Source of the DNA: Dyadobacter endophyticus
GTDB taxonomy: Bacteria; Bacteroidota; Bacteroidia; Cytophagales; Spirosomataceae
Direction of reading: 5' to 3'
Length of the DNA stretch: 64,000 nucleotides
NCBI RefSeq assembly: GCF_014641595.1
Contig: NZ_BMIA01000001.1
Coordinates: 248,001 to 312,000, forward strand
How positions within the stretch are numbered: the first letter of the stretch is position 1; each line of letters begins with the position of its first letter. A program made the translations under genes and the position numbers. Below are positions 33,765 to 43,600 of this stretch, piece after piece. The notes below the pieces were generated by a model that saw nothing but the letters and a program-made list of their open reading frames with translations, made no database searches and had not been told where the DNA came from.

Positions 33765-34020
33765 CCTCGCAAAGCCTACAAAGATCTGGTTGACCAGGGA
33801 TGGATCGATTCGATCGGACATCTTTATCCCGACGAAACGATTGACACTTTCTGGGACTATCTTAGAAATGCTTACCGCCGAAATGCCGGTCTAGGATTAG
33901 ATCATTTACTTTTGAGTCCCCCAAATTGCTCCGCGTCTTGTCGCGGCAGGCGTAGACAAGCACGTCCGGGGTTGCGAAAAATCCAGACCATACACCTGCG
34001 TGGATTATTTTGGCGGATTT
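33765..34020 (+). pseudogene. Exodeoxyribonuclease III C-terminal fragment with frameshift
   Basis: Plus strand: RKAYKDLVDQGWIDSIGHLY, PDETIDTFWDYLRNAYRRN, AGLGLDHLLLSP, then, one frame over, QIAPRLVAAGVDKHVRGCEK. This is the recognisable end of ExoIII (usually ...TFWDY...LDHLLLSP...AGVDK.VRG). The frame change falls in a run of five Cs (33918-33922) where four would keep the frame. The N-terminal two thirds is missing. Confidence 0.72.
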
Positions 34021-34189
34021 AGAAGAAAGATGCCTTTTTTTATAATGAGAACATACCACTGCCTGATGATCTTTTAAATGACGGCCCATCACAGCGTGCA
34101 ATCGGAAGTAGTGATTACTTCGGATCGTCTACGAGATTAATTGGAACAATCATGAACTTACCAAGATCAATTAACCAGCTCTTTGTGCC

Positions 34190-35107
34190 TCAGTTGAAGC
34201 TCGCCCTGAATTCCAGGGGGGAAAAGTTTGTCTTTGATTTAAATAATTTACTAAAAGACTGCGGGTGTTCGAAACCGAGCTGGTAGGCTATTTCTCCTAC
34301 TGTCAGGTCACTGAATGTAAGCACTTCTTTTGCTTTCTCGATAAGCTTGTTGTGGATGTGCTGCTGCGTATTCTGGCCGGTCAGTGCGCGGAGCATGTCG
34401 CCCAGGTAGCGGGGCGAAACGTGCAGCTGGTCAGAAAGATACTGGACGCTTGGCAGGCCTTTCAGCAAGGCAGTTTCGTCGTTGAAATAATTGTTCAGCA
34501 ACTGGTCTAGCTTTTCCAGCAATGCATTGTTGATCGACTTGCGGGTGATAAACTGGCGTTTGTAAAAGCGCTGACTGTAATTCAGCATCAACTCCAACTG
34601 TGAAATCAGCACATCCTGACTCAGGTCGTCGATCGCCGTTTCGAGCTCGTCGCCGATGTGCATGGCAATGCCTTCGATGATCGACTTTTCTTTGTCGGAC
34701 AAATGCAGCGACTCGGTCACCGAATAGGAGAAAAAGCCATACTGCTTGATTTTGGCGTCCAGTGGATAGTTTCTGAGGAAATCAGGGTGGACCAGCAAGG
34801 TAAATCCAAGGGTCGATTCGGCCACTTGAATGCCCGTCAGCGGCTGGCCCGGCGAGGAGAAAAACATCCCGCCTACCTGAAAATCGTAGGTGGTTTGCCC
34901 GTATCGCATCCGGCAGCCCGCCGATTCATTGTAGGTGATGTTATAAAAATCCATGGCAAAAGTATCAGCCAGCATTTCGGCCGTGATCTGCACCTTATTG
35001 AAATCGAGCAAGCTGATCAGCGGGTGCAAAGGTTGCGGCAGGCCAAATGCCCGCTGCATTTCTGCAATAGAGCGGTACACGCGCGGTTTAAGATGTTCCC
35101 TTTTCAT
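34190..35107 (-). CDS. AraC-family regulator, paralogue group A (3)
   Basis: 305 residues from ATG 35107 (MKREHLKPRVYRSIAEMQRA); the frame extends to 35161 without conserved sequence. Same architecture as group A: PQPLHPLISLLDF, YGQTTYDFQVGGMFFSSPGQ, then YLSDQLHVSPRYLGDMLRAL and TVGEIAYQLGFEHPQSFSKLF, ending EFRASFN. Sixty bp downstream of the dehydrogenase at 35168 and probably in one unit with it; site C lies in front of that unit. Confidence 0.92.
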   Translation of the reverse strand: MKREHLKPRVYRSIAEMQRAFGLPQPLHPLISLLDFNKVQITAEMLADTFAMDFYNITYNESAGCRMRYGQTTYDFQVGGMFFSSPGQPLTGIQVAESTLGFTLLVHPDFLRNYPLDAKIKQYGFFSYSVTESLHLSDKEKSIIEGIAMHIGDELETAIDDLSQDVLISQLELMLNYSQRFYKRQFITRKSINNALLEKLDQLLNNYFNDETALLKGLPSVQYLSDQLHVSPRYLGDMLRALTGQNTQQHIHNKLIEKAKEVLTFSDLTVGEIAYQLGFEHPQSFSKLFKSKTNFSPLEFRASFN

Positions 35108-35167
35108 AATCACATAATTGGCTGCCGGCGCAAATCGTTCCAACCCACGCCGGCAGACCATTTGATT

Positions 35168-35968
35168 TTAAACAGCGGCTAACAATTGTTTGATTGTTTG
35201 GCGAAAAGCCTCGTCGCCCTTAGCCAGGCGCTGCGCATACCATTCCTTGGCATCGTCGCCACAGACGTATCTTAATGTGTCGGTACCATCGGTAGCCGCA
35301 CCGTACACCACTTCGGCGATTTGTTCGGACGTCGTCGCGGCTTTGTCAGGTGCCAGCATCGCTTTGAATTTGTTCGTCAATGCCTCATAAGCCGCGTGCG
35401 TGGCAAACACCGACTTCGTGCCGATTTCGGTCGCCACCAATCCGGGTTCGATGGTTTTAATCCCAATTCCAAACTCATTCAGCTCATAAGACAAGCTTTC
35501 AGCCCAGCCTTCCAGCGCAAATTTACTGGCATCATACATCGAGCTTACCGGGAAACCCATCAGCCCTGCCGATGAGCCGGTTGTGATAAAAAGTCCCGCT
35601 TTCCGCTCACGGAAATGGGGAATAAAGGCCTGCGTCACCCGCACGACACCGAAGAAGTTGGTGTCCATTTGTTGCACCAACTGCTCGTCGGTCATCGCTT
35701 CCAATGCGCCGAACAATCCATAACCCGCATTGTTAAACACCACATCAATATTGCCCAAAGCCAGTGTCTGCTGTGAGGTTTCGCGGATTTGCGCCAGGTT
35801 GGTTACATCGAGCGGCAGCAAGGTTACGTTATCCAGCGCATTGAGTTCCGTTTCATTTTCGGGCTTGCGCATGGTTGCGATCACCTTCCAGCCTTTGGCT
35901 GCAAATAATTTGGCCGTAGCCCTTCCTATACCTGTTGAAGCACCGGTAATAAAAATCGTCTTTGTCAT
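35168..35968 (-). CDS. Short-chain dehydrogenase/reductase
   Basis: 266 residues from ATG 35968 (MTKTIFITGASTGIGRATAK). Motifs TGASTGIG, NNAGYGLFGAL, TGSSAGLMGFPVSSMYDASK with catalytic Ser, Tyr and Lys, then EPGLVATEIG. Close in type to the dehydrogenase at 14271. Cytosolic NADPH-dependent carbonyl reduction is expected; substrate not determinable. Promoter carries site C. Confidence 0.9.
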   Translation of the reverse strand: MTKTIFITGASTGIGRATAKLFAAKGWKVIATMRKPENETELNALDNVTLLPLDVTNLAQIRETSQQTLALGNIDVVFNNAGYGLFGALEAMTDEQLVQQMDTNFFGVVRVTQAFIPHFRERKAGLFITTGSSAGLMGFPVSSMYDASKFALEGWAESLSYELNEFGIGIKTIEPGLVATEIGTKSVFATHAAYEALTNKFKAMLAPDKAATTSEQIAEVVYGAATDGTDTLRYVCGDDAKEWYAQRLAKGDEAFRQTIKQLLAAV

Positions 35969-35994
35969 CTGTCTCACTTGTTATTTTAGTAAGG

Positions 35995-36057
35995 CAAATT
36001 TCCGCGACGCGCGGCCGGCGCTTGTAGCAGATGTGGAAAATGTTGTAGCCGAAATGG
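35995..36057 (-). promoter_or_regulatory. AraC-type promoter, site C (dehydrogenase 35168)
   Basis: On the minus strand GGCTACAAC and TGCTACAAG are 21 bp apart (plus strand TTGTAGC at 36022 and 36043). The second half-site starts 34 nt before the last G of GAAATTTG, whose G is at 35995. Same geometry as sites A, D and E. Confidence 0.7.
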
Positions 36058-36535
36058 TCTTGCGAAACACGGCCATAGTTCAGCTAGTCTTGGGAAAATT
36101 CTCCTGTGGATGGTTTGAGAGGCGTTTTGGATGATCAAAAATTAAATCCAAAACGTGATGAACGCGAAGGAACTGACAAGTGTGTATGATACCATCAAGT
36201 ATCCCTTTCGATAATTTTTCGCGATAGATACTTGAGTCTCTTATGGAAAAAGATATTTGTGATGTCACAAAATGATACCAAAATATCCATCACCTCACTT
36301 CGTCAACAGACTTCTACTACCATGACATTTGCATCGCAAACGAAAGTACCAGACATATTTCGAATTATCGGCCTTTCTGAGGAAGATCTTTCGAAGGTAA
36401 GAAAGCGGTTTGGACACTCTCCAAAGGAAGTCGTCAAATTAAACCGTTGATGGCGCAATCTCCACAATCCTATTGCACAGAAGTGTCTATTGGTTGATGA
36501 GCTAGAAGCCTACCAAGCAGTTGTAAACAAAGCGA
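36058..36535. other. Region without recognisable genes (possible short ORF)
   Basis: A 62-codon plus-strand frame, 36262-36450 (MSQNDTKISITSLRQQTSTT at its start), with another open stretch to 36564, matches nothing I recognise. The stretch is AT-rich and probably decayed or non-coding. Confidence 0.4.
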
Positions 36536-36669
36536 GTTACCGAAAAGGTTACCAGATGCTTTGACGTGGATTAGACCGTAATGATGGGCTTATCTTTTAA
36601 AAACCCACAATAACTACTTTTTTGAATGAAAAAAGCGACCTTTAAGTCGCTCTGGATTATCCCGCTGGG
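36536..36669. repeat. Dispersed repeat R1 with terminator-like hairpin
   Basis: About 134 bp matching R2 at 56222-56356 in the same orientation. Both begin GTTACCGAAAAGGTTACCAG, share GAATGAAAAAAGCG and end TCCCGCTGG. Near the end is a hairpin AGCGAC-CTTTAA-GTCGCT, followed on the minus strand by TTTTTTCATTC, a terminator in the minus direction. In R2 the stem is AGCGCT/AGCGCT. The edge (CCAGCGGGA on the minus strand) resembles the 3' end of a tRNA, but no complete tRNA can be folded. Confidence 0.65.
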
Positions 36670-36947
36670 ATCATACAATTCGAAGCAACAAATTGTTTAT
36701 CAACTCTTTAAGGCCTGTCAAATCTTTTACTCACCTTGTCACTCACCAATTTGTGGTGGTCGGCTTGCAATTGCCTCAAAGATAGAGAATATCGTGAAGG
36801 CTTTCCTGAAATATTAACGGGTATCAAGTATGTATCGCCCATTGACCTCGCGAGATTTCTAATTTCGAGGAAATTAGGTTTATCAGGAGGACTCAAGGAA
36901 GAAGTGAGTTTACTAACTTGTGCATGTATAAGTCAAATTATCGTCCT

Positions 36948-37289
36948 ATGAAGGTAATCACTGTTCCTTTAACTCATTCCGCTGTGCGCCGCCTTGATTA
37001 TGATGTTGCCGAGCCCGGAGATTTAATAGAGATGAAATTGGAGGATGAGACATTCCATGAATTGGCTAAATGTGGCCTTTTTGATAAGATCAATGCTCTT
37101 TCAAACAAGATTATTGATGAATTCGAGGATGAAATGATAGTAGAACAATCGCAGCTGCAAGCGATACTCGAGAGCCATGTTTTTGAACCTGGCAATTATC
37201 CTGCTAGCTTGTCTGACGTTTTAGCTCGAATTGAAGCCATGTTCAAAGAAGCACTTACCAGATCTACTGGTGTATATTTCTATTTTTAG
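36948..37289 (+). CDS. Hypothetical protein, small acidic
   Basis: 113 residues from ATG 36948. No signal peptide or membrane segment. Sequence begins MKVITVPLTHSAVRRLDYDV and contains acidic helices (KLEDETFHELAKCGLFDKIN, DEFEDEMIVEQSQLQAILES). I recognise no family. It lies in the debris region between repeat R1 and structured repeat copy 1; acidic compact proteins in such places are often immunity proteins, but no toxin is visible, so this is only a possibility. Confidence 0.55.
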   Translation: MKVITVPLTHSAVRRLDYDVAEPGDLIEMKLEDETFHELAKCGLFDKINALSNKIIDEFEDEMIVEQSQLQAILESHVFEPGNYPASLSDVLARIEAMFKEALTRSTGVYFYF

Positions 37290-37344
37290 GGTTCTCGGAG
37301 ACCAGGGCCTCCGTTTGAGGTGGACTTGGAATATTTATAAAAAT

Positions 37345-37436
37345 TCTCCTGCCCGCGACTTCGGAGCGAATGGGCGGCCAGATTCAATTGTCCGACAATT
37401 GTACATCTGGCCGATTGCGGGTAAGAGGCAAACGTA
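37345..37436. repeat. Structured repeat, copy 1
   Basis: Core 37376-37412: outer stem GGCCAGAT / ATCTGGCC enclosing an inner stem CAATTGT / ACAATTG. Flanks shared with copy 2: GCGACTTCG before and ATTGCGGGTA and GAGGCAA after. See copies at 38471-38564 and 46240-46310. Confidence 0.75.
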
Positions 37437-37572
37437 GCTTTACATTGATGGTATGGCAATGACGCGTCATTCGAAATCGTCACATTAATGTTTTCAGGAG
37501 CAGGACTTCCGGGGAAAGTACAGCAACACTTTTTGTACTTGCGAAAACTTCCGTCTACTGCCCGGTCGGCTA

Positions 37573-38343
37573 TTACATACTTACGACCAGTTTCGTTTTC
37601 GCAACAAACCAAGGGACTGGCTCACAGCCATTGCTTTCGTCATTTAGATAGGCAAGAACTTGACCGGAATTCATGTCACTGTCAAAGAGTCCATATTCGT
37701 TCAAGTTCAAGTCGAATTTGTTTGAAAATTCTCCTCCGAGATCATGACAATGAAAAGTGTGAAAGTCTCCGCTGAACTCGATACCTATATAATCAAAGCC
37801 TAAAAACTGATCATTGTTTGTTTCTTCAATGCCTTTCAGAAGTGTAAGCCGAAGTCCGATTTCCCCCATTCCGTCCGACTGAGGTTTAAATTCGTCAAGG
37901 AGGTCAGCACGCTCGCGTTCGTTAAAATACAGAGCGAATACTTTAATATCACTTAAATGAGGAAAGAACGTATTTTTGTATTCCAAAGCCGTGTCAATGT
38001 CGGTGAATACATTGATCCAACCTAATTTATGTTCATTGTGATTCTTGTCAACCCAAGCCCTGACTAAGTCGATCTCTCTGTTTGAAAGCTGGAAATTTTC
38101 TTTTGCCTCTTCTGCTTGTTCATCATTATCAGTTGTCCAGCTGTAAGACCAAATATTGACCAGATGATCATTAATACACTTACTACAAGTGTGAATCATT
38201 GCGTCGCTATATGTTCCAAAATTCATCGGAATAAGCCTTGTCAGAAAATACCCGCCTAGGTAGTGCTTTTGTTTAAGATCTATCATTCTAACTTCGATGT
38301 GTACTGCACTGCCACGGTTCTTCTTTGGATTATTGGCCGCCAT
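37573..38343 (-). CDS. Hypothetical protein, cytosolic
   Basis: 256 residues, no signal peptide or membrane segment. Two CxxC-like cysteines in MIHTCSKCINDHLVNIW might bind a metal. The rest contains mixed alpha/beta patterns (LGWINVFTDIDTALEYKNTF, IKVFALYFNERERADLLDEF) and a Cys/His cluster near DFHTFHCHDLGGEF. I do not recognise the family. It is flanked by structured repeat copies 1 and 2 and points opposite to the small genes on either side, so it may be a cassette of its own. Confidence 0.6.
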   Translation of the reverse strand: MAANNPKKNRGSAVHIEVRMIDLKQKHYLGGYFLTRLIPMNFGTYSDAMIHTCSKCINDHLVNIWSYSWTTDNDEQAEEAKENFQLSNREIDLVRAWVDKNHNEHKLGWINVFTDIDTALEYKNTFFPHLSDIKVFALYFNERERADLLDEFKPQSDGMGEIGLRLTLLKGIEETNNDQFLGFDYIGIEFSGDFHTFHCHDLGGEFSNKFDLNLNEYGLFDSDMNSGQVLAYLNDESNGCEPVPWFVAKTKLVVSM

Positions 38344-38470
38344 TAATATACGTAAATTCGTTTGTGTTTGACGTAATCAGGTGTCTGTTTGTTTCAAGTT
38401 AGAGTGTGCAATTAGCCCAAGCATTTCGTTCAACTGCCCAAGCGATCATTTTCACGAGATTGGAATTTTC

Positions 38471-38564
38471 ACAAACTCTCCCGCCAGCGACTTCGTAGCG
38501 TTTGAGCGGCTAGATGAGATTATGATACAATCTGACATCTGGCCAATTGCGGGTATGAGGCAAT
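38471..38564. repeat. Structured repeat, copy 2
   Basis: Core 38508-38544: outer stem GGCTAGAT / ATCTGGCC and inner stem AGATT / AATCT. Flanks match copy 1 (GCGACTTCG before, ATTGCGGGTA and GAGGCAA after). The inner stem differs from copy 1 but still pairs. The rest of 38344-38718 holds no gene. Confidence 0.75.
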
Positions 38565-38718
38565 CAATAATCTGGGGTTAACCGTTAGGCTGTTAACGTA
38601 CAACGGAAAAGTGAAATTTATCGGTACAGTCAAGCGTTCCCACTTGAGCAGCAAAGCACCTCGCTTGCGTTGATATGGTGTACGTAATTGATATGGATAA
38701 AAATAAAATGAGGTCGCT

Positions 38719-39018
38719 ATGGATAGAGAATGGTTAGAACCTTGGGAAAAGATTTCTGACGATCAGGCTATGTTTTTCAAAGGCCAATTGGTCAAAGAAA
38801 TTACGTCGACTCACCCTCTTTTTGGTTTGCAGCTTATGCCTATCGGCCGCAGCGAGGCAAACGATGATATTCTGGTCAGTTTAAGCACCGGGAAGTTGGC
38901 AGTTGTGCATTTAACCTGGGGGAATTCCGGAGACCATTTATGGCCAAGTACAGAGTTATACGACAGTTGGGAGGAGTTTGTAGATAAGAAGATGCTGGAA
39001 GATAACTTTGGCTATTAG
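38719..39018 (+). CDS. Hypothetical protein, immunity-like
   Basis: 99 residues, no export signal. Tryptophan-rich and acidic: MDREWLEPWEKISDDQAMFF, LVSLSTGKLAVVHLTWGNSG and WEEFVDKKM at the end. The pattern VVHLTW.....WP resembles small immunity-type proteins of polymorphic toxin systems that I know only vaguely; no toxin gene is adjacent. The C-terminal WEEF-VDKKML matches the end of many such single-domain proteins. Confidence 0.55.
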   Translation: MDREWLEPWEKISDDQAMFFKGQLVKEITSTHPLFGLQLMPIGRSEANDDILVSLSTGKLAVVHLTWGNSGDHLWPSTELYDSWEEFVDKKMLEDNFGY

Positions 39019-39052
39019 GAGCTACCCGAATATTACCAGCCGGTTATTTTCA

Positions 39053-39105
39053 CCTTTTCTCTCGCGATCCCCTCTCACCAATCGGAGGGGTCGTGAGAGA
39101 GAAGG
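39053..39105. repeat. Long stem-loop element, copy 1
   Basis: Arms of about 21 bp: CCTTTTCTCTCGCGATCCCC and its near-complement ending GAGAGAGAAGG (39085-39105), one bulge, loop CACCAATCG-like. Shares the pattern CGGAGGGG-T-GT-AG with the stem-loop at 46609-46664. Confidence 0.6.
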
Positions 39106-39120
39106 GACTTTTCGAGAACT

Positions 39121-39531
39121 GATGTTAACGGTTCGGCTATCACATTATCACATTATAGAGGACGGTATGTTTTATTGGATTTTTGGGGAAGTTGGTGTGG
39201 CCCATGCCGCGAGGGGAACCCACATTTGATAGAACTTTACGAGAAATTCAGTGGGGATCATCTCGAGTTTATTGGAATTGCCTGCCAGGATCGATTTAGC
39301 CCCTGGACAAAGGCTATTGAAAAAGATGGCATCGGTATTTGGAAACATATTCTAGATTTAGATCAAAAGGAGATAAATGATACTAAGCAAAAAAAGACGA
39401 TTGCGGAACGTTTCGCCGTCAATTCATTTCCCACTAAAATATTGATTGACCGTTCGGGAAAGATTGTTGCTCGTTTTCATGGAGGTGACGATGTAAAGTT
39501 AGAGGCCAAACTAAAAGAATTATTGGATTAA
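39121..39531 (+). pseudogene. TlpA-like thioredoxin domain, N-terminally truncated
   Basis: The frame reads DVNGSAITLSHYRGRYVLLD, then FWGSWCGPCREGNPHLIEL, then FAVNSFPTKILIDRSGKIVA and a stop. The catalytic WCGPC and the cis-Pro in SFPTK are intact. What is missing is the usual signal peptide and DUF4369 domain: no start codon precedes 39121 in a sensible position, and the stem-loop at 39053-39105 lies directly upstream. A TTG at 39175 would start inside the fold. Confidence 0.7.
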
Positions 39532-39671
39532 GATATTCAGAATTTGAGAATAGAGGTAATCTTTATTCAAGTCAAACAGCCTGTCGAAATACGTTTCATT
39601 CTCGAAACTTAGCTATTCTACCTAGACACACCCCGTTTTGTGCCATAGAACCCATAGATCATGTTCTCTGA

Positions 39672-40373
39672 TCATCCTAGCCTGGTCAGCAAGTCATCTC
39701 GGAAGGTAGCGGACAACGGCAGGACACGATCGGCCAGGGTGATCTGATGTCTTTCAATCTTATCGATTTTGGATATAGATATGACAAAAGATTTATGAAT
39801 CTGCATGAACGCTTCACGAGGTAGTTTTTCAAAAATCTCTGCAAGTTTCATTCGGGTCAGCACCTTCCGGCCGGATGTATGGAAAGTGAGGTAATTCCTG
39901 TCGGCTTCAATATAAAGCAGCAAGTCGAGATCAATGCGCGCCCAGTCGTAACCGGTTTTGACGAAAATATAATCACATGGCTTTAACCCGTTTACAACCT
40001 TCGAAAATTGTGCAGTAATCCGGTCGGTGGTCTGCAAGAAGCGGCCAAGGCCTATCGGTTTCAGCAAATAATCCGTTGCAGCAAGGTCAAACTCCTCTAC
40101 GGCATATCGCGGATGAGCAGTGGTAAAGACAATATGTACCGACGGAGAAAGTATCCGGGCCAGTTCCAAGCCCGACAAATCGGGCATCTGGATGTCCAGA
40201 AATATCAGATCCACCGGATTATTTTTAATAAAAGCCAATGCCTCCGCTCCGCTGAAAAACGAGCCCAGAACATTCAGAATAGGTACTCTGCTCGCGTGGG
40301 CTAGTAAAACGCTTAGGCCTATGGGCTCATCGTCCACGAAAATGCAGCGAATATGCGCCAGATCTTTTTTCAC
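39672..40373 (-). CDS. LytTR-family response regulator
   Basis: 233 residues from the GTG at 40373; a longer frame to 40496 translates the tail of a thioredoxin gene out of frame. Receiver domain with CIFVDDEPIGL, phospho-acceptor Asp in DLIFLDIQMPD and Lys in YLLKPI; LytTR DNA-binding domain (DYIFVKTGYDWARIDLDLLL, IEADRNYLTFHT, FMQIHKSFVISISKIDKIER). No histidine kinase is adjacent, so it is an orphan in this window. The GTG overlaps the TGA of the preceding fragment. Confidence 0.9.
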   Translation of the reverse strand: MKKDLAHIRCIFVDDEPIGLSVLLAHASRVPILNVLGSFFSGAEALAFIKNNPVDLIFLDIQMPDLSGLELARILSPSVHIVFTTAHPRYAVEEFDLAATDYLLKPIGLGRFLQTTDRITAQFSKVVNGLKPCDYIFVKTGYDWARIDLDLLLYIEADRNYLTFHTSGRKVLTRMKLAEIFEKLPREAFMQIHKSFVISISKIDKIERHQITLADRVLPLSATFRDDLLTRLG

Positions 40374-40510
40374 AATAACTGCTCGATTTGCTTGTACAAA
40401 GCCTCCCGGTCGGACGGTCGATTTGCATGGATCGTCACAATTTTCCCCGACTTGTCCACTAATATATAGGAGGGAAGCTTCCGGCTTCCCTGGCACTTTA
40501 CGAAGAGCTG
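40370..40510 (-). pseudogene. TlpA-like thioredoxin, C-terminal fragment
   Basis: Minus strand: FVKCQGSRKLPSYILVDKSG, KIVTIHANRPSDREALYKQI, EQLL and TGA at 40370-40372. This is the last 45 residues of a TlpA-like protein (cis-Pro region LPSYILVD). The CxxC part is absent. Its stop overlaps the GTG of the LytTR gene, the arrangement of translational coupling. Confidence 0.65.
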
Positions 40511-40662
40511 TGGCTAGAAACCTTTAAAACCAAAGGACACCACATGCGCTCAGTTCGATAGCTAAGAAACCTCAATGAATAAAAACGGCAGATCTGGTTG
40601 CGCGTTGGGAATCAGCTTTTATTAGCTATTTTCGCATATCCCTTACTATCGGTTACAATTGT
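40374..40662. other. Intergenic region before the S8 protease
   Basis: Beyond the thioredoxin fragment (to 40510) there are about 150 bp of AT-rich sequence leading to the protease ATG. No clear promoter box was identified. Confidence 0.5.
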
Positions 40663-43600
40663 ATGATTTCAAGAAAGCAGACGGCTTGTCTATTACTCCT
40701 GCTATTATTCTCTTCACTCAAAAGCATTGCTCAACGCTCGTCAGGGCATCAATTATTTCTGAAAAACGGAGTGGTAACACTGCCTGAAAGCACCGCAGAC
40801 GAAATAGTTACCAGCTACGGCCATCAGCGGTCGACGCCTGAGCGAAAATCGCTGGTGATTATTCAGTTTAACAAAATACCCGATCAGGAAACGCAGTCGC
40901 GATTGAAGGATTATGGCATTGAATTGCTGGAATATGTTCCCGATCATGCGTATACCGCAACGCTGACCAGGCCCGTTGATGGAAAAGCCCTGAAAAAGCT
41001 GGGCGTACGGGCCGTGTTCAGACCAAGGTCGGAGGATATCGTAGAACCTTCATTGTTGTCTGGGATTATACCAGACCATGCCCGCAAAGTCGCAGGTAAA
41101 ACAGATGTGAAACTGAGCTTTGCCCGATCATTTTCCCTAGATGAAGTGACGCGTGACCTTATCCAAAATGGCTTCGAGGTGACCAACGACGGCCTGAAAT
41201 CATATCAGGTTATGGACGTCAGAATTCCAGAGGGCAGTATCCGTCGCCTTGCCGAACTTCCGTGGGTACAATACATCGCCCCCGTGGCGCGCCCCTCCGA
41301 AATGCTGAACGACAAGAGCACGACGGGTACCAAGGCCAATGTGCTGGGTTCCGTGGCGCTTTTGGGTTACAAACTGACTGGCGAGGGTGTGGTGATAGGC
41401 TTGGGTGATAATGCCAACCCGTTGCTACACCCGGATATTGGTAAGCGGGTGATCAGCTACCAGTCTCTAGGCGACAACACATGGCATGGCATACATGTGG
41501 GCGGAACGGCAGTTGGATCTGGCTTGCTTAACGAGAAATACCGGGGTTATGCGCCAAAATCGAAGGTCGTATTCGAGACGACGGCGAATATTTGGACCAA
41601 TGCCGGGTCGCTGATCAGGGACCATGGAATGGTAGTCACCAGCAATACATATGGCGGTTTAAGCAGGTGTTCTGGTATGGGTATTTATTCGGATGGAGCC
41701 GCAGCACTCGATCAGCAAGCGTCTGAATTCCCTTACTTGCAGCATGTTTTTGCGGCCGGTAACAGTGGAACAGAGACGAACTGTCAGGGCCTAGGTTATC
41801 CGGCTGGTTTCGGTACCGTTCTTGGCGATTTTCAGTCGGCGAAAAATATCCTGACCGTGGGCAGCACCCTGCCAGTCGGGATCATTAGTCCGACTTCGTC
41901 CAAAGGGCCGACTACCGACGGACGGATCAAGCCGGAGGTGATCGCTCCCGGCGGCAGCATTGTCTCAACCATTCAGAACAATGCCTATCAGTCGGCTTCG
42001 GGAACGAGCATGGCCACGCCGGCGGTGACGGGCGGCGTAGCGCTATTATACGAGCGGTACCGTCAATTGCATCAGCTGAATAATCCCAAAAATGCATTGG
42101 TCAAGGCACTGATATGTAACGGCGCTACCGACATGGGTTTGCCAGGACCCGATTTCAGCCATGGTTTTGGCATTATGAACCTGCTCCGATCGGTAAAAAT
42201 GCTTGATAAAGGCCATTACTATAATGGACAGCTAACCCATTCTGGCATCAATACGCATGAGATCGTCGTGCCAGAGAACACGGCCAAATTGAAGGTAATG
42301 CTTTACTGGAATGACCCAGCCACATCTATGCTCGCAGGAGGTAAAACATTGGTGAACAACCTTGATCTGTCGGTAACCCGCCCCGGAAATACCAAAGTTT
42401 TACCCAAATTCCCTTCGGCGGCGGCGCCCCTTGCTGCGGCAGTTCCCGGCGTCGATTCGGTCAACAATATCGAGCAGGTCGTGCTGGAAGAACCGGCGGC
42501 GGGCACCTATTCGATCAAGGTCGAAGCGACGCGCATTCCGCAGGGTGTGCAGGAGTATTTCTTGGTGTACGATGTAATTGAGTCTTCGCTAACTGTCACT
42601 TACCCCCTGGCGGGAGAGCATCTCACGAAAGGGGATGCCGTTAATATCTGCTGGGATTCTTACGGCGACACGCTCAGCACCTTCAACGTGGCCTATTCCC
42701 TCAATAACGGGACGGCCTGGACCACGCTCAATGCCAACGTTGCGGCAGATCAGCGGCAATTGGCCTGGACCGTACCCGACGCCGCCACGGGAACCGCGAA
42801 GGTGCGGATCATGCGGAACGGGACGGCTTTTACGAATACCGGCGGCTCCTTTGCCGTGCTCGGTATTCCTGCAGTTACCTTGCAAGCCGTTCAATGCGAG
42901 GGGTATATAGCATTACAATGGAATGCGGTTAGCGGGGCTTCCGATTACGAGGTGATGATCTCGACCGGCGATGAAATGAAGTCGGCTGGTGTCACAGCAG
43001 CGTTGAAATTCACATTGTCGTCTCTGTCAAAAGACTCGACCTATTATGTATCGGTCAGGGCGCGGAAAGATCAGGCGCCGGGCCGTCGGTCGGTGGCATT
43101 GATCCGAAAGCCCGATAACGGCACTTGCCAGGGCACCATTTCGGATAACGATCTCGGTATCGAGGCTGTCGTAGCGCCTTTGCCAGCGGTAAGAGCTTTT
43201 ACCAAATCAATTTACACTACCGAACAGGCCATAACCGTTCGCATCAAAAACCTCGACGATCAACCACAAACTAAACCATTCGAGGTCGGTTATTCGCTGG
43301 GCGGGGCCATGCATTGGGAGCAGGTCAATATCACGTTGCCGCCGACGGCGACTACCGATTACACTTTTCAGCGGCGCGAGAATCTGGCGTCGGTCAGTCA
43401 AGCGACATTACAGGTACGCGTACGCCATGCGGGGGATCCCGTGCGAATCAATGACTCGCTCGTGGTGAAGCTGCGCCAGATCCCGAATCCAAAGCTGGTG
43501 TTGCCTTATTTGCAGGATTTGAAATCCGTTCCTTCTCAGGATATACGAGTTTCCACCGCGGGGATTCCCGGCGCGGATGCATTTGACTTTACCATTGTCG

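Noticed and set aside
36640..36690. tRNA gene at R1 (CCAGCGGGA followed by hairpin and T-run on the minus strand)
   Set aside because: No D-arm, anticodon arm or matching 5' acceptor strand can be found; only a resemblance to a 3' end remains.
36948..39018. Chromosomal integron cassettes with attC sites at the structured repeats
   Set aside because: The hairpins lack consistent RYYYAAC/GTTRRRY core sites; a GTTAGGC at 38584 appears only near copy 2. No tyrosine recombinase is in the window.
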